Origin: Diploptera punctata
Lineage: Eukaryota > Arthropoda > Insecta > Blattodea > Blaberidae
Assembly (NCBI GenBank): GCA_030220185.1
Contig: JASPKZ010001603.1
Location: 248,001 to 312,000, forward strand
DNA length: 64,000 bases
Direction of reading: 5' to 3'
Positions 1 through 11,752 of this stretch are shown in pieces (within the stretch, counting starts at the first letter, position 1; each line of letters starts with the position of its first letter). The notes under the pieces were generated by a model. The model did no database searches. It saw only the letters and a program-made list of their open reading frames with translations, and was not told where the DNA came from. The translations under genes and the position numbers were made by a program.

Positions 1-689
1 TTTCATTAGAATTGACGCTAATCAATGGGCTCACCTAATTTATAACAGCCCACTCTAAAATCTCCATATACTTATATTATCATTAATAATAAGTAGGTAA
101 GTGGCATTCGAAAGAGCATTAAGTGGAAGAAGTCGGATATTTGGCGGACCCGAATTCTTCTAAGTTCCACAGAATCCAGTGCGCATGCGTGAGTTGCTGT
201 AATGATTAATGTAGCCTCCGGTAGATTGCTCTGCAGTCGGTGTCACCAACTTTGGAAATAACTTCCCGTTTCCTAACCAAAGAAAACAATTTACATGCAT
301 TTTATTTATTCCCAAATGCTAAAAAAATTGGAGGTCAACCAACTTCCCATTTCCTAACCTAACAAAACAATTGACATGCGTATTATTTAATAAACTAATT
401 TTACGTACACTAACACTAAATATGGTTTGAAATTATTTTCAAATGTTAGTAACTCCGATTTGAGGCTCACCTAGCGGATGTTACATGAAGCATTTCCTTG
501 TCTCTAGAACCCGATGCACGCGTTTCGCGTAATTTATAGTATTTAAAAATCGTAAGAAATGTTTATAAAATGGTTCCAAAATGTTTAAAATAGTACGAAA
601 CGTGTTTTCAAGTGTTTAGTGCATCAGTGGCATAAGGATGTAAGTGTAGAATTGTCTGCCAAGAAACGTACCTCATCCCATTATGTTTT
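1..689. repeat. decayed MITE-like repeat copies
   Basis: No gene is visible. Blocks here recur in inverted orientation around 41240-41900, including the motif GTGCATCAGTGGCATAAG at 619-636, which also lies near the ends of the TIR elements at 42265-42826 and 44225-44940. I read the stretch as one or more decayed copies of that non-autonomous DNA element family. Boundaries are approximate. Confidence 0.5.
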
Positions 690-2400
690 AGTTTTATAAT
701 TTGTCTTTTATCAGTTCGTTCAACGATCCCGTCCATCTTCTGCATTGTTTGTAATGGTATCGCTCGCACTTTTGTTCACATATCTTGCATTCACACGAGT
801 CGCTCGGTTGGTGGAATTTCGTATTTTTGCACATTTTATGGTGATATTCATGTGTTGCCAGGCCTATGATTGCGTGCCTTTGTGGTTGGTTGCTTCCGGT
901 ACACTCCCTGTTCACCATGGCGTCTGAGGTGTAGAACTCTTCGTCGATCTCCTTTTCCTTCTGTTTATTTCCCCCCCCCCCGTAACTTTCTTATATGGCT
1001 CCGTCGCTGGCAGTAGTATCCTATGTCTCAGGTCCGCTAGGAAGTAGGTTTCTCTGGCTAGCATATAGGCCATTCTATTTGGTATGTATTTGCTTGCACC
1101 TAATGCCTTTTTTTATGTATCTTGTTTTCACTTTTTCTAACCTCTCCATATCGCTGGTCGATAGTTTATCCCATATCAGTTGTCTCCCATAGGTGGCGAT
1201 CGGGGTGATCACTGATACGAATAATTTCATGGCTGTGTCTAATTTTAATGCTGTAATATATTTGATATTGCACATAGCTGTTATAGCTGCTGCTGCTCTC
1301 TCCTGCACATGTGCGCTGAGAGACTTTGTTGTTGGCTGCAATGTTATGCCTAAGTATTTGTATTTGTTCACCATTCTTATCGGTTCTTCTCCTAGTTTTA
1401 GATTATTACTTACCGCTGTCCTTCACCCTTTTCCGGAAAACCATTTGTACGGTCTTGTTGCTGTTTATCGTGAACTCATTTTACGTAGCCCATCGTTGTA
1501 TAGCGTCTATGCCTTGTAATTCTTCTTTGTTTTCTGCCCCAACGACCATGTTGTCCACATACATTACCAGCGTGGTGCCGTTAGTTGCCTTTCGAATGTC
1601 AGCAGTCATTATGTTAAATAGTAGCTGGCTGATTGGGGTCTCCTTGTAGTATCCCATTAATTTGCTTAATCTCGTCTGATGCCGCAACCTCATCTGTTAT
1701 TTGTACCCAGTTTCGCCTCATTATGTTGTGTACTATTCCAACAATGGGGTGCTCGTTTCCAATCATTTCTCTCATATTCGTGAGTAGTTTATTTCTGTTT
1801 ATATAATCGAACGATTTTTCATAATCTATGAAGACCACGTAGTATTTCCCCTTCGGCCTGTTGAGGGCTTCTTCTATCTCGTATATCAATGCGGATGCTG
1901 CTTTCAGAGTGTATTTTCCTTTCCTAAATCCGAATTGGTTTTCTAGGATGTTTAATTTTGTGATATCCATCAATCTGTATGTTAGTATCTTCATAAAGAT
2001 TTTGAACAGGGTGTTCTCCAGTACCATGCCTCTGTAGGAGTCCATGTCTCCCGTGTTTTCTTTACCCTTATATAGCATTTTCAGGGTAGCCCTTCTCCAT
2101 TGCTCTGGTACGGTTCTCGTCTCTAGGCATTTGTTAAACAGTTCTTTCCATATTGATATTAGCACGTTAGCTGATGCCTTTAGGTGTTTGTATGCTACTT
2201 GATCCGGTCCTGTGGCTTTTCTGGTTTTTGCTTCTTTAATGCATTTGTTTATTTCATCCTCCATGATTTCCATTTCCAAATTCGGAGTTCTTGGGTTCCT
2301 GGTAATATTGGCTTTGTAAGCTTCTGTTCTGTTGCCTTTATTCAGTATTTTGGTGAAGTGGTTTTCCCAATCTTCTATCGGTATTTCTTTCTTATATACT
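690..2400 (-). mobile_element. LINE (non-LTR retrotransposon), truncated and frameshifted
   Basis: Reading the minus strand from 2400 down to 690 gives successive frames of a reverse transcriptase. Piece 2279-1614 holds the RT core, with TRKATGPDQV, QFGFRKG, FIDYEKSFD and LQGDP. Piece 1693-1481 carries YVDN where LINEs normally have YADD, and 1374-1075 carries the post-RT region (KYKYLGI, LIWDKLS). Piece 918-694 has a His/Cys-rich end (HHKMC, CECKIC) resembling a zinc-binding tail. Several frameshifts and the altered YADD box indicate a dead copy. A second copy of the same 3' part, with a matching His/Cys tail, is at 36910-37640. The clade is uncertain. Confidence 0.85.
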
Positions 2401-3820
2401 TAAAAACTATGTTGGTTGCTCTCGACCTTTGATAATATTTGTTGGCTGCATTGAAAGTTAGCAATACGCCTACCACGTATCAAGGTAAATCCATGTTTTA
2501 AAATTGTGAACTTTTAAGAAGCGTTAGAAGACTTTTAAATATTATAAGATGGTAACAAAAAGAAAACTCTACATTAAAAATTGGCTAATTTTTCTTTGGG
2601 GGAGGGGAATCAACGAAGTTGAATTAGATGTTGGAAAGTTGGGATGAACTTTCGATTTGGACATTCTATGTTTATTCAACATGTTTATACCACTGTCGCA
2701 TTACATATTTTACCATTTGCAATAACATTTTGGGCTCAACTGCACTTCTACTAGCGCTTGACTTTTCAGTTATATTGTTGTAAACTATAACTCTTCTTCT
2801 GTATTTATTAACATTATTTAATATTTTAAACTTTTTCACACGGTTTTTATAACATTATTAGACAATTTTGAAATATTTATTTAAATATGCAAATCACAAT
2901 ATTATGACACTGTTAGACAATATTGTGATGCTATCTTCTCCATAGAGTATATTACTTACTCTATGATTTTTCTATCACTGTTTTGGGTTATCGCTGGTTG
3001 GATCACTGTTAGGGAGTGATAGATAAGTAGGTACACCCATTTTTATTATACATTTGGTAATTTTAATATTATTAATATATTTTTTAACATAGATTTGGGG
3101 ATTTATTGCAAATATTGGTCATTTAAATGTCATAGCGACGGATAGTAATCGAGGATGATAATCGATATGTGGTTCGATTGTGGGTTATCGCTGGCTGTAT
3201 AAACTCTGGTGCATGCGCACTGTTGTTCTATAGGACTTTGAAAATATTTCACGCTAGTTTAAGTGCAGTTTTTCCAAATTTTGTTCTATTTAAATATTTT
3301 GTGACGATTCGTAAGTATATTTTACAATTATTAAATATTTGTATAATTATGCAAATTGTGCTATTTATCTCTCAAGAAGTTCTACAGAATAGTAGTGTGT
3401 GTTGTGCAATGATAACTTCCAGATGGCAAGACATATCTGTGAAATTGGGATTATAACATTCACAATTAATTCCAAACCACATTTCAAGAAATTACTTTAT
3501 TTTGTTACTTTCTGATGGGACAAGTTATTGTACATCAGATTAGTTTATAGTTTATTAAATAATATGCATGTCATTTATTTTGTTACGTTAGAAAGAGGAA
3601 AGTTGGTATACGTCCATTTCTTATAGACATGTTCGGGAATTTATTGTCAAAGTTGGTTGTATGAATTTCACATATATAGCCTGCTACCTTGTGGATGTTA
3701 TATTGTGTTTGCACATGTGCACTCTGATTCTGTACAACTTATAATAACTTTGTTAGTCTCTTTAATGTTGAAAATCTTGTGTAGAGAAATATAGATAAAT
3801 GTAATTAATATTTAATTTTA
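2401..3820. other. AT-rich non-coding stretch
   Basis: No credible gene. The 13-mer GGGTTATCGCTGG occurs at 2985-2997 and 3182-3194; its core GGGTTATC is clustered upstream of the SR gene near 40.2 kb. Parts of 3480-3730 share wording with the MITE-like repeats at 41.6-42.2 kb. Otherwise nothing recognised. Confidence 0.4.
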
Positions 3821-4545
3821 GGAAGTGATATTTTGAGGTTATTTTAATTATATTATTTTTAGTCTGATCATCTTACCTCAATATTAATGTTGATTTGTTC
3901 TTGAACGTGTTTAAAAACAATTCTGTTTAATTGTCATCTTGTCCAGACTGGTTTGATTTATGTTGCACGCCTTGGATATTGATGTCAGCTCCATCCTGTG
4001 GTTGGCCAAAGAACCTCCAAATCAGGTCACGCTCCGTCGGTATTTCAAAATTCATAACTCTGTTTTTGTTCTTCTGAATATAGATTGTTTCCCAAATAGT
4101 CAGCTCTTTTGTATTTTCTAACTGTTTTAATAATTTAATGTCTGAATTTATATTACATAAAATTAAAACCAAAGAACACATAAGAAATATTAAAAATGGG
4201 GAAATAGAAAAATCTGCAGTTTATGCTCATGTTTGGTCTGAAAAACATAATATAAATTCAGGCACTAAATTATTAAAACAGTTAGAAAATACAAAAGAGC
4301 TGACTATTTGGGAATAAAAACAGAGTTATGAATTTTGAAATACCGACGGAGCGTGACCTTTGTTTGGAGGTTCTTTGGCCAACCACAGGATGGAGCTGAT
4401 ATCGACATCCAGGGTGTGCAAATAATGCAACATAAATCAAACCAGTCTGGACAAGCTGACGATAAAACAGAATTGTTTTGAAACATGTCCAAGAACAAAT
4501 CAACATTAATATTGAGGTAAGATGATCAGACTAAAAATAATATAA
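3821..4545. mobile_element. Penelope-like element 3' ends as inverted dimer
   Basis: An asymmetric leader (GGAAGTGATATTTTGAGGTT) is followed by a minus-strand PLE 3' end (about 3860-4145) and then a plus-strand copy of the same end (about 4150-4545). Both arms encode the C-terminal tail of the PLE protein downstream of the GIY-YIG domain: KLLKQLENTKELTIWE and MNFEIPTERDL are readable on both strands. The outer arms are complementary (TTAATATTGAGGTAAG on the right, its complement on the left). The dimer lies just upstream of the zinc-finger gene's first coding exon. No open protein is expected. Confidence 0.8.
4456..4489 (+). ncRNA. hammerhead-ribozyme-like motif in PLE 3' end
   Basis: CTGACGA (4456-4462) is followed by a perfect 5-bp stem II, AAAAC/GTTTT (64-68 with 75-79, loop AGAATT), then GAAAC (4480-4484), a 2-nt AT loop, and GTC (4487-4489) as the cleavage triplet. 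This matches the CUGANGA...GAAA...NUH hammerhead core with a minimal stem III. Stem I is poor in the sequence next to it. The minus-strand partner arm has a damaged core. Activity is inferred, not shown. Confidence 0.6.
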
Positions 4546-4602
4546 TAGATAAATGTGCTGTATACAATTATGTTAATGGAATTTTCAGACTCCCTGATTA
4601 CA

Positions 4603-4665
4603 ATGAACTGCCAATTTGATATTAAACTTGAAGATCATATGTCAGAAATAGAAATTGGACCACAA
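4603..4665 (+). CDS. zinc-finger gene, first coding exon
   Basis: The ATG at 4603 opens 21 codons (MNCQFDIKLEDH...) ending at a GTAAGT donor at 4666. An acceptor-like TTTTCAG ends at 4588, so 5' UTR exons probably lie upstream. The exon is acidic and lysine-poor, like the N-terminal exons of insect C2H2 proteins. It ends in phase 0 and matches the phase of the next exon. No upstream in-frame ATG is needed, but a different first exon cannot be excluded. Confidence 0.65.
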
Positions 4666-4759
4666 GTAAGTTACTGTACGAAAGTTTATTTGCATTTGTG
4701 TTATCATTAGAAGCTTACATTTTACATTGTGATGATATCTTGTGATTTTAATTTTACAG

Positions 4760-4858
4760 TTCATGAAAGTAGAAATAAAGACAGAAATAGATGAAGAAAC
4801 TGCTGATATTGATTCTGAATTTGTGGCATACCCTGATCCTGAGAAAATTAAACTTGAG
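4760..4858 (+). CDS. zinc-finger gene, second coding exon
   Basis: The exon lies between the TTTTACAG acceptor ending at 4759 and a GTAATG donor at 4859. It has 33 codons in phase 0 (FMKVEIKTEIDEE...), very rich in Glu/Asp/Lys and without a known domain. Such acidic spacer exons are common between the start and the finger array of insect C2H2 proteins. It contains a SUMO-type consensus-like VKEE/IKTE pattern only in a loose sense. It joins the neighbouring exons without a frame change. Confidence 0.7.
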
Positions 4859-4927
4859 GTAATGGTTTTGTTTAATCAAAATTACAGTGGGAAGTACCTC
4901 TATGAGGCAATTTTCAATCTGTAATTA

Positions 4928-5060
4928 AATTGGATAAAGTGTTTTTACATCTCACCTCATAAAGTTCTGTGTTTTCATGATACCAGTTTCAAAGACTTTA
5001 GTTTTCATCTACAGTCAAAAACCAATTTTAAGGTGAGATGTAAAAAATTTTTTTTTCATG
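4928..5060. repeat. short partial PLE foldback
   Basis: TTACATCTCACCTCATAAAG near 4945 and the complementary AAGGTGAGATGTAA near 5030 bracket a short foldback. It resembles the fuller hairpin at 8803-8999, with which it shares the left arm. The right arm is truncated. It lies in the intron after the second coding exon. Confidence 0.6.
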
Positions 5061-5479
5061 TGTGAGATTGAGAGTGTGCTTGCGCAATGTATTTACAATT
5101 TTTTTTCTTCTAATACTTGATTAGACAATAAAATTCTAGCTGTCTTTCAGAGCAGATTGTAAGACTTCTGTCTCATTAGATTTCCAATATCAATATCAAA
5201 ATATTTGAGGAGAATGTGTTAATTCAGTCACCTACAAATATTCATTGCTTACTTAATAATGATTCTGCTATATCATTTCCAAGCCAAATTCCAGTTGTAT
5301 TATAAAAAAAATTGCATAAGATATTTCTTTGCTAGCTTTATCTATAGGGGGGACCATGGTGCTACTTTTAACTGCCATATCATTGAATTGTGTACGGAAT
5401 GCCATCAATAGAAACATTGTTCTTGAGCAATATATTTTATTGGAAACAAGACAGAAAACACAAGATGGTACCAATTTAG

Positions 5480-6852
5480 TAACAATCATCAGACAGATTA
5501 GTTTGTTTTGATGTTGTTTCCTTATTTCCAAGTATTCATAAGGACAAAACTATGGAAATGTTAGATATTTGACTGGAGAGTAATTAAATTGAAAAAGAAA
5601 AGGTAGTCAAATACAAAACTTTAACTGAATTGTGTATTGTTAATATGTTTTTCTCCTACAATGGGAGAGTCTATAAACAAAATTAAGGACTTTTGATGGG
5701 AAACACTTTATCTCCATTCTTAGATAATCTGTTCATGGGGAATTTTTGAACACTAGATAATTAGTGGACATCTTTTAATTTTCAAGTTCTGGTGCAGATA
5801 TGTGGATGACATAAAGGCAATAGTAAATCATAAACAGATAGATATTGCATTTGAAGTTATTGTACATTCAAAGTCAAACTATAAGGTTCACTATAGAAAT
5901 GGAAATTAATAGAGAAATACTATTTTTAGATCTCAACTTAAAAAGGAGTAAGGAAAATAAGATAGAATTTGGAATATACAGAAAGAAGACACATATAGAT
6001 AACTATATAAAAACTACAGGTTTCTATCATATAGCTCACAAAGAAGCAGTTCTCAATAGTTGACGCATAGATTAGTGAACATACCCATAAACAAAGAAAA
6101 TTATGAAAAAGAAAAAGGACACAATCAAAGTAGGTACAAAAATGGTTTTGAGGAAAGAATGATACACAAGAAAATAAACAAATTCAAAAGACAAAAATTT
6201 ATTAATCAAAGCACTCTTCTAAAAGGAAAAGAAGAAAATGTAAAATTCAGGAAATTCACATATCATCCATTGAAGCACCACAAGTTTAAAAAAAATGTTG
6301 AAGATTTCAACATAAGGTTGGCACCCAAAAATGACTATAGCATCAGTAGATTGATTAGACCTAATAAAAATGAGAAAATAAAAGAAGAAAACAAATCAGG
6401 GATTTATCAAATTACATGTGAAGAATGTGAGAAATTCTACATAGGAAAAACTAAGAGAAATTTGAAAACTAGAATGAAAGAACACCTCAGGAACGTCAAG
6501 AAAGGTGAAATATAAAAGTCTTCACTGGCTGCCCATGCATGGTCTGAAAAACATCTTATCAAGAAGAAGGCTAAATTATTGAAACAAATAAAAAACCAAA
6601 AGAACTCGCTGTTTGGGAAAAGATCACATTCAAAGGAGCGAAAAGGAGAAGTTGATGAACTTCGAAATTCCTGGGGACAATGACCTGGTTTTGAGGTTTT
6701 TCAATCTGCCAATGGAAGGAGCGAAAGACGGCAGAACAATGGTTGTGAAGATACTGAAGATGGACCTGAAACATAGTTCTGAAACTAGTTTATATTAAAA
6801 TGAGAATAATAATATGAGGTGAGTGATAAACTTTTACATTTAAAAAAATTAG
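5480..6852 (+). mobile_element. Penelope-like element, 5'-truncated
   Basis: A plus-strand PLE broken by stops. Around 5695-5830 the RT end is readable (GNTLSPF and then RYVDD in another frame). 5845-6063 is the RT-to-endonuclease linker (FLDLNLKRS, YRKKTHID), and 6060-6515 carries the GIY-YIG endonuclease (GIYQITCEECEKFYIGKTKR, then RMKEHL). The tail continues to the 3' end ATATGAGGTGAG at about 6815. It is inserted into family T copy D. Stop codons at 6061 and 6513 and frameshifts make it non-autonomous. The left edge is uncertain. Confidence 0.85.
6754..6790 (+). ncRNA. hammerhead-ribozyme-like motif in PLE 3' end
   Basis: CTGAAGA (6754-6760), stem II GGAC/GTTC (62-65 with 76-79, one G-U pair), GAAAC (6781-6785), TA, GTT (6788-6790). 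All fixed core positions fit CUGANGA/GAAA/NUH. It lies between the endonuclease tail and the 3' terminus, at the same relative place as the other motifs. Stem III has only two possible pairs. Confidence 0.55.
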
Positions 6853-7418
6853 GAACTTCCTCCGTTTATTTTTTATTTATAAGCAAACATTGTATATGTG
6901 CGTACCTAATCAAATGTTTATGCTTTTCCCATGATGTCAATAGATAACCTTTATTTACTAGTACAATTTCATTAGAAACAGAAATTGTGTTCGATGCTGA
7001 CTCACATGTAAATTCTGCTGTTATTTTCATCACATCCTCAATGGTTAATATAGGATATTTTTCATTAAACTGTTTGAAAATATTGAAAATAATTTGTTTC
7101 TTTTTGCTTTTATAATTTTTGCTTTCCAATGTTTAAGAAATTCTGAAAAAAAATTGCCACTTTGAAACAATTGAATTTCCAACATACTCTGCATTGCACA
7201 TGCATAAGAATAAAACAATGCTTATTTAATGTATTAAAATTGTAGTTATATATTTTAAGATTTTCCCATATAACCACCTATTATATTCTAATTATTCTTG
7301 TATACAAGTAAATGATTATTCTATCCTAGCTCATGCGTCAGATGATTTGTCTTCATATATTGGAACATGTTACTATGATTTTTTATGTTTATAGGGTTAT
7401 TTTTGTATATGTTTGTAG

Positions 7419-7520
7419 GACACATTATGTTACGAGAATCAAAAAACTGAAGACATTGATATTAGAGAAGAGACACTTACACCTGATAATTTGGCAGCTT
7501 CTATAGAAAGTGAATCAGAG
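7419..7520 (+). CDS. zinc-finger gene, third coding exon
   Basis: Acceptor TTTGTAG ends at 7418 and donor GTAAGT starts at 7521. The exon holds 34 codons in phase 0 (DTLCYENQKTEDIDIREE...). It is acidic, with no domain recognised. Both ends fit the exons at 4760-4858 and 11753 (or 17521), which is the main support for treating these as one transcript. The intron before it is filled by family T copy D and a PLE. Confidence 0.7.
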
Positions 7521-7679
7521 GTAAGTTTTTAATTTTTTTTTTTTTGGCAGTGTTAAACTAATTTTAGATTTGCTGTCTAGTTACAGTACGTAAATAACAC
7601 TTGATTAGTGCAACTTCAGGGGATGAATTACAATATTAACTATATAATTTTAACAAAATAGCCATCAAGTAAGATAAGA

Positions 7680-8240
7680 TAATTAATATAGAGAAAACAA
7701 ATGTAATGGCTTTTCATGGAAAGTACCCTGTACGTAGGTAAATTTGTATAGATTCAAAAATACTGGAAAGAGTAAATTAATTTACTTATTTTCTATATAG
7801 ATTAATGTATTTGGGTGAAGTAGACATATTAAAATTAGTAATTTTATTTGATAAAACTATGGGAATGACAAATTCAATAATGAAACCTTTACTAGTCCAC
7901 TGAGATACCAGAGTATGGTTATACAAAACCTTAGCAATGCCTACACTTTTCTACAGCAGTGACATATGGACTTTGAGGAAAGGAGAGGAGCAGAATAACT
8001 TGTAGTGAAATTAGATGTACAGCAGAGTACACCAAGTGGGATTAAAAACACATTGATGATGTCTTGAAGGAACTACATTTAGAACCCGTCATTAAATACA
8101 GAATATTTGGATGAATCATTTTCAACAAATGAGCGATACTTTGTTATTTCCTAACAGGGAAGAGATCTCTGGGTCACTAGATACTAAATTCATCAGTGAG
8201 ATTGTAATAGGCCTGTAGCCTAAGACTTGCATGGATGAAG
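7680..8240 (+). mobile_element. LINE 3' fragment, heavily decayed
   Basis: Frames with stops spell parts of a LINE post-RT region: KTNVMAFHGKYPVR, KTLAMPTLFYSSDIWTLRKG and later LDTKFISE. The phrase ending DIWTLRKG corresponds to the YGSExWTL motif of insect LINE proteins. The copy ends in an Asp/Glu-rich GAAGAAGA tail near 8235. Confidence 0.6.
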
Positions 8241-8299
8241 AAGAAGATAGAACTATACTTAATATCTACTGTTGGAATTCAATATAAGCAAACAATTAC

Positions 8300-8790
8300 C
8301 AGGTTATTCAATAAGTAATTCACATAATTTTAGTTCTCGATTGCTTTTCATTGGAAATTAACAAAACTTTACAGAACATATCTTTAATCCCTCTTTTTAT
8401 ATCACTAAATTTTATTGTTTTCTGACAGATTGCTGTGTTATACCTTAGTTTTAAAATAGCAGCTGCTCATGAAACACATACAAAGCAGACAGCTGTGATT
8501 GAATTTCTTTCTGTGGAGCAAGAGATCATATCAAACATTCACAGATACTTATTAAATGTCTATGGAGATTAATTAGTGGATAGGAGTTAGCAGAATGTCA
8601 GCGGCAGATTGAGATAAAGTAAGACTGTCAGTTTCCCCTGATCCTCAATCACAGCTCTCTCCTGTACATGTTTATGATTGGCTGAAATTTTAAAATTAAA
8701 GTACATCACAGCTATCTGTTGAAAAAACAATGAAATTTCGAAACTGTTAAATGAACAGACTAATTATGACAGTGCATAATTATTATTTTT
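8300..8790 (+). mobile_element. mariner-type transposon fragment
   Basis: Starts with a terminal-repeat-like CCAGGTTATTCAATAAGTAA near 8299. Around 8490-8580 it encodes a mariner N-terminal helix-turn-helix (QTAVIEFLSVEQEIISNIHR, then LLNVYGD), with stops after it. Only the N-terminal region is present; no DDD catalytic segment is found. Confidence 0.65.
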
Positions 8791-8802
8791 ATTTTTAATT
8801 TA

Positions 8803-8999
8803 TAAATGAGTTGGATAAAATGTTTTACATCTCACCTCATAAAGTTCCATGTTTTGATGGTGCTGGTTTTAAAGGCCATTTCAGTTCAACTTCATTGTAA
8901 CTCCAGCTCAGGCAAATGGACCTTGAAACTGATTTCGTCAAAACATGGAACTTTATGAAGTGAGATGTAAAAAAAAATTTTTCCCAACTCATTTATAAG
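8803..8999. repeat. PLE-end foldback hairpin
   Basis: The left arm (GAGTTGGATAAAATGTTTTA, then CATCTCACCTCATAAAGTTC) is complementary to the right arm (GAACTTTATGAAGTGAGATG, ending ACTCATTTATAA). The arms carry the outward-facing ATGARGTGAGATG ends seen at other PLE 3' ends. Both copies are truncated to about 85 bp. Confidence 0.75.
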
Positions 9000-9139
9000 T
9001 TGAAAATTGTGTAATAGTGTTACTTCCACTCTAATTTTGATTAAAATGTATTATTTTTATGTTTTAAAATTCCAAGCTGTTCCAAGGCACACATCTGGGA
9101 AAAGGGCATTTAAAATAAGTATTAACTTATCATTAATAG

Positions 9140-9600
9140 TGAGTGGAGAACATATTTTAATCGACTCACCTCATACATTTTCAAACTTCTTTTGATACCG
9201 ACGGTTTCAGACAATATCATGTCCTTCAGTCATGGCTTCCACTGATGAAATTCCGTGATTGTTGTTTTCTTTAGTGACATCACCACTTGTGCTGCCATCT
9301 TTCGTTGGGATTATAAACTTTGTAATTAAATTTTTATCCACTGGTATATCGAAATTCATAGATCGATATTTATTCTTCTGAATGAATATCATTTCCCAAA
9401 TTGTCAATTCCAACGGTTTATCCAACTGTTTCAAAAGTTTCGCTTCTTTTTCAAGTTTATGATGTTCTAGTAAACTATGTGCAGCAATTGCTGATTTTTA
9501 AATTTCACAATTTTTAATGTTTTTAAAATGTTCTTTAGTTCGTGTTTCCAAATTCCTTTGGAATTTTTGAAAAAATTAACTTATGTCTATAATTCTATAA
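9140..9600 (-). mobile_element. PLE 3' fragment
   Basis: Same subfamily as the dimer at 43216-43535: its end GTGAGTGGAGAACATATTTT is nearly identical. The minus strand 9434-9207 reads KQLDKPLELTIWEMIFIQKN and MNFDIPVDKNL, the PLE tail after GIY-YIG. The hammerhead region (9194-9229) has lost three bases of CTGATGA, so its core is broken. It is 5'-truncated near 9600. Confidence 0.8.
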
Positions 9601-10130
9601 ACTAGGCAATATTCTTAGCATTTCAAAATGTTCAGTTTAAATATAAAACATTCTAAGAATTGTTTATAGCTGTATGGAAGGTAGTATATTGTTTAAAAAA
9701 AATTATAAATGAGGAGTGTTCAGATATTTTTTCTCGAAATTTTAAGGAAAGCTCTGCCCCAGAACTTAATCCCATGAATAATACCTGCCTCATACTTATG
9801 TTTGACTACTTTTAGTTTATCCTATGTAGTTTTTTTCTTCCTTTCTTCACATTCCCAGCATATTTATCTCATATTCCTGATTTTCTATCATCTTTTTTTT
9901 TCAGTTTTATTTGTTATAATTGGCTTGCTGTTATTGAAGCTTTTTGGTGCAGTCTTGATATTGATTTTTTGAAGAATAAGAATAAATTTTATTCACAAAT
10001 AAATGTATGCAGTATTGACACCCAAATGAGCAAGTGCTTGTGCTTGGGTGCAGTTCAGTTACAGATATGATACATATAAAATGTATACATTACAAAGTTT
10101 TAGTTAAAGGGAGACTGAAAATGAAATATA
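9601..10130. other. AT-rich non-coding stretch
   Basis: No coding signal, splice pattern or known repeat recognised in this part of the intron before the terminal finger exon. Confidence 0.4.
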
Positions 10131-10520
10131 TAAATTTAGGAGCGAGTTTCAAGACAAAATAAATTCTGGCACATAAAAAAAAATTAAGAAATAATGGAAG
10201 AGGAAATAAAATAGACAAAACAGTATAGAATAGATTAATACCAAACTGAAGAAGATAATTAAAGACATTAGGGATTATATAAAACAAAACAAATTTAGGA
10301 GAATTTTCGAAATATAAGACTCACTTTGGCACACATAGAATTAATGCAAAGGAGAATGATACAAATAAAACATAATATAATAGATTTATACCAAACTGAA
10401 GAAAGTAATTAAATACATTAGGTAATAATATAAAACACATATGAAAAATGAACTTAAGGAGAATATTTCAAAATATAAAACTCTAACATGCATAAAGAAT
10501 TAATGCAGTGGAGAATGATA
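10131..10520. repeat. tandem repeat, about 160-bp unit, 2.5 copies
   Basis: Units start near 10131, 10291 and 10451 with (A)AATTTAGGAG or AACTTAAGGAG. They share ATACCAAACTGAAGAA and ACATTAGG at fixed distances. The third unit is partial. The units are diverged and non-coding. Confidence 0.7.
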
Positions 10521-10577
10521 TAACAATAACTCAGTACTAATTAATTATAGATTATTGTATCCTTCATGAATTTTTTT

Positions 10578-11535
10578 TAGAAGCTTGCATATCATCCTTT
10601 GCACTAAAATTTAAAAAATTCAGTTATTCAGCTTTAGTCTTTATAGGAAGCCAGATATAATAAGAACAGTAAAATCTCATAGATTTTAATGGGCGGGACA
10701 TGTGGCACGAATGGCAAATATAAGACATGCATGGAGGCTTCTTTTAGGAAAACCAGAGAGAAAACTCCCAATTCATAGGCCAAGAGTGAGGTGGGAGAAT
10801 AACATTAACCATGATTTGAGGGAAGTAGATTATACAGGGGACAATTGGAAAACAGCTCAGGATAGATGTATTGAGATTTTATGTTGGTGTATTGAGATTT
10901 TATGTTGGCGCGGCCATGAACCTATGGGTTCAATAGTGCCGATGAGTTAGATAATTCCGATTTGAGATTTGTTAGTGAATGTATACACTATCCATGCTCA
11001 CTGCCAGTTGTACTCTGAACAAACTTGCATAAGGTATTACTCAACAACCTCTGCCTATTGGGGGAATATAGCTAGCATATCATCCTTTGCACTAAAATTT
11101 AAAAAAAAAACAGTAATTCAGCTTTGGTCTTTATAGCAAGCCAGATATAATAAGAACAGTTAAGTCTCGTAGACTGCGATGGGCGGGACATGTAGCACGA
11201 ATGGGAATGGAAGATGTGCATGGAGGCTTCTTGTAGGAAAACCAGAGGGAAAACACGCTATTGGTAGCTAAGAATGAGGTGTGAGAATAACATTAACTAT
11301 GATTTGAGGAAGTAAATTATACACGAGACGATTGAAAAACAGGATAAGGATGTATGGAGAGTTTATGTTGTCGCGGCCATGAACTTACGTGTTTGATAGC
11401 GCCGGTGAGTTTGTTAGATAATTCAGATTAGTTAGTGAATGTATACTATATTCATGCTAACTGCCAGTTGTATTGTGAAAAACTTGCATAAGGTATTACT
11501 CCACCATCTCTGTCTATTGGGGGAACTGTGGCGCT
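10578..11535 (+). repeat. about 490-bp tandem duplication of a LINE tail plus family T terminus
   Basis: 10578-11068 and 11069-11535 are two diverged copies. Each has CATATCATCCTTTGCACTAA, then a LINE C-terminal fragment (WAGHVARM, GKPERKLPIHRPRVRWENNI, DLREVDYTGDNW in the first copy). Each then ends with the family T terminus ACTTGCATAAGGTATTACTC. WAGHVARM...RPRxRWE is the usual insect LINE RT C-terminal motif. Related tails are at 16955-17130 (-), 48430-48500 (-) and 50430-50620 (+). The second copy is frameshifted. Confidence 0.75.
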
Positions 11536-11750
11536 ATTTTTACCCACCACAAGACTGTATTGTCTATGGATGTGTCATCAATAGAAACATTATTCTTAGC
11601 TAACATAGTATTTTATGGGAAATAAGATTGAATGCAAGCAAGATATTACCAATAATTAGGAACTTCCTCCATTTCTTACCTATTTAAAACAAAAAGTATA
11701 TGTGCCTACCTAATCAGATGTTTACGATTTGTTGCCATATGATTATTTTC
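11490..11750 (-). mobile_element. family T fragment, copy E
   Basis: Inverted relative to copies A-C. CTTGCATAAGGTATTACTC, GGCGCTATTTTTACCC, TCAATAGAAACATTATTC and AGGAACTTCCTCCATTTCTT are the complements of the downstream half of copy C (35050-35240). It ends next to the splice acceptor of the terminal finger exon. Confidence 0.65.
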
Positions 11751-11752
11751 AG

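Larger units (their letters stand above)
5290..7150 (-). mobile_element. DDE_3-type DNA transposon, family T copy D
   Basis: This copy is split by the PLE at about 5480-6852. The minus-strand piece 7129-6866 encodes an 87-residue fragment (KKKQIIFNIFKQF..., LTIEDVMKITAE...) laid out like the N-terminal helix-turn-helix region of insect DDE_3 transposases; compare 29149-29655. The piece 5290-5520 is the other end, matching copies B, C and E (TTTCTATTGATG on minus). The catalytic part is absent, so the copy is dead. Confidence 0.6.

Noticed and set aside
9194..9229. Hammerhead in the 9.2-kb PLE
   Set aside because: Three bases of the CTGATGA box are deleted relative to the sister copy at 43318.
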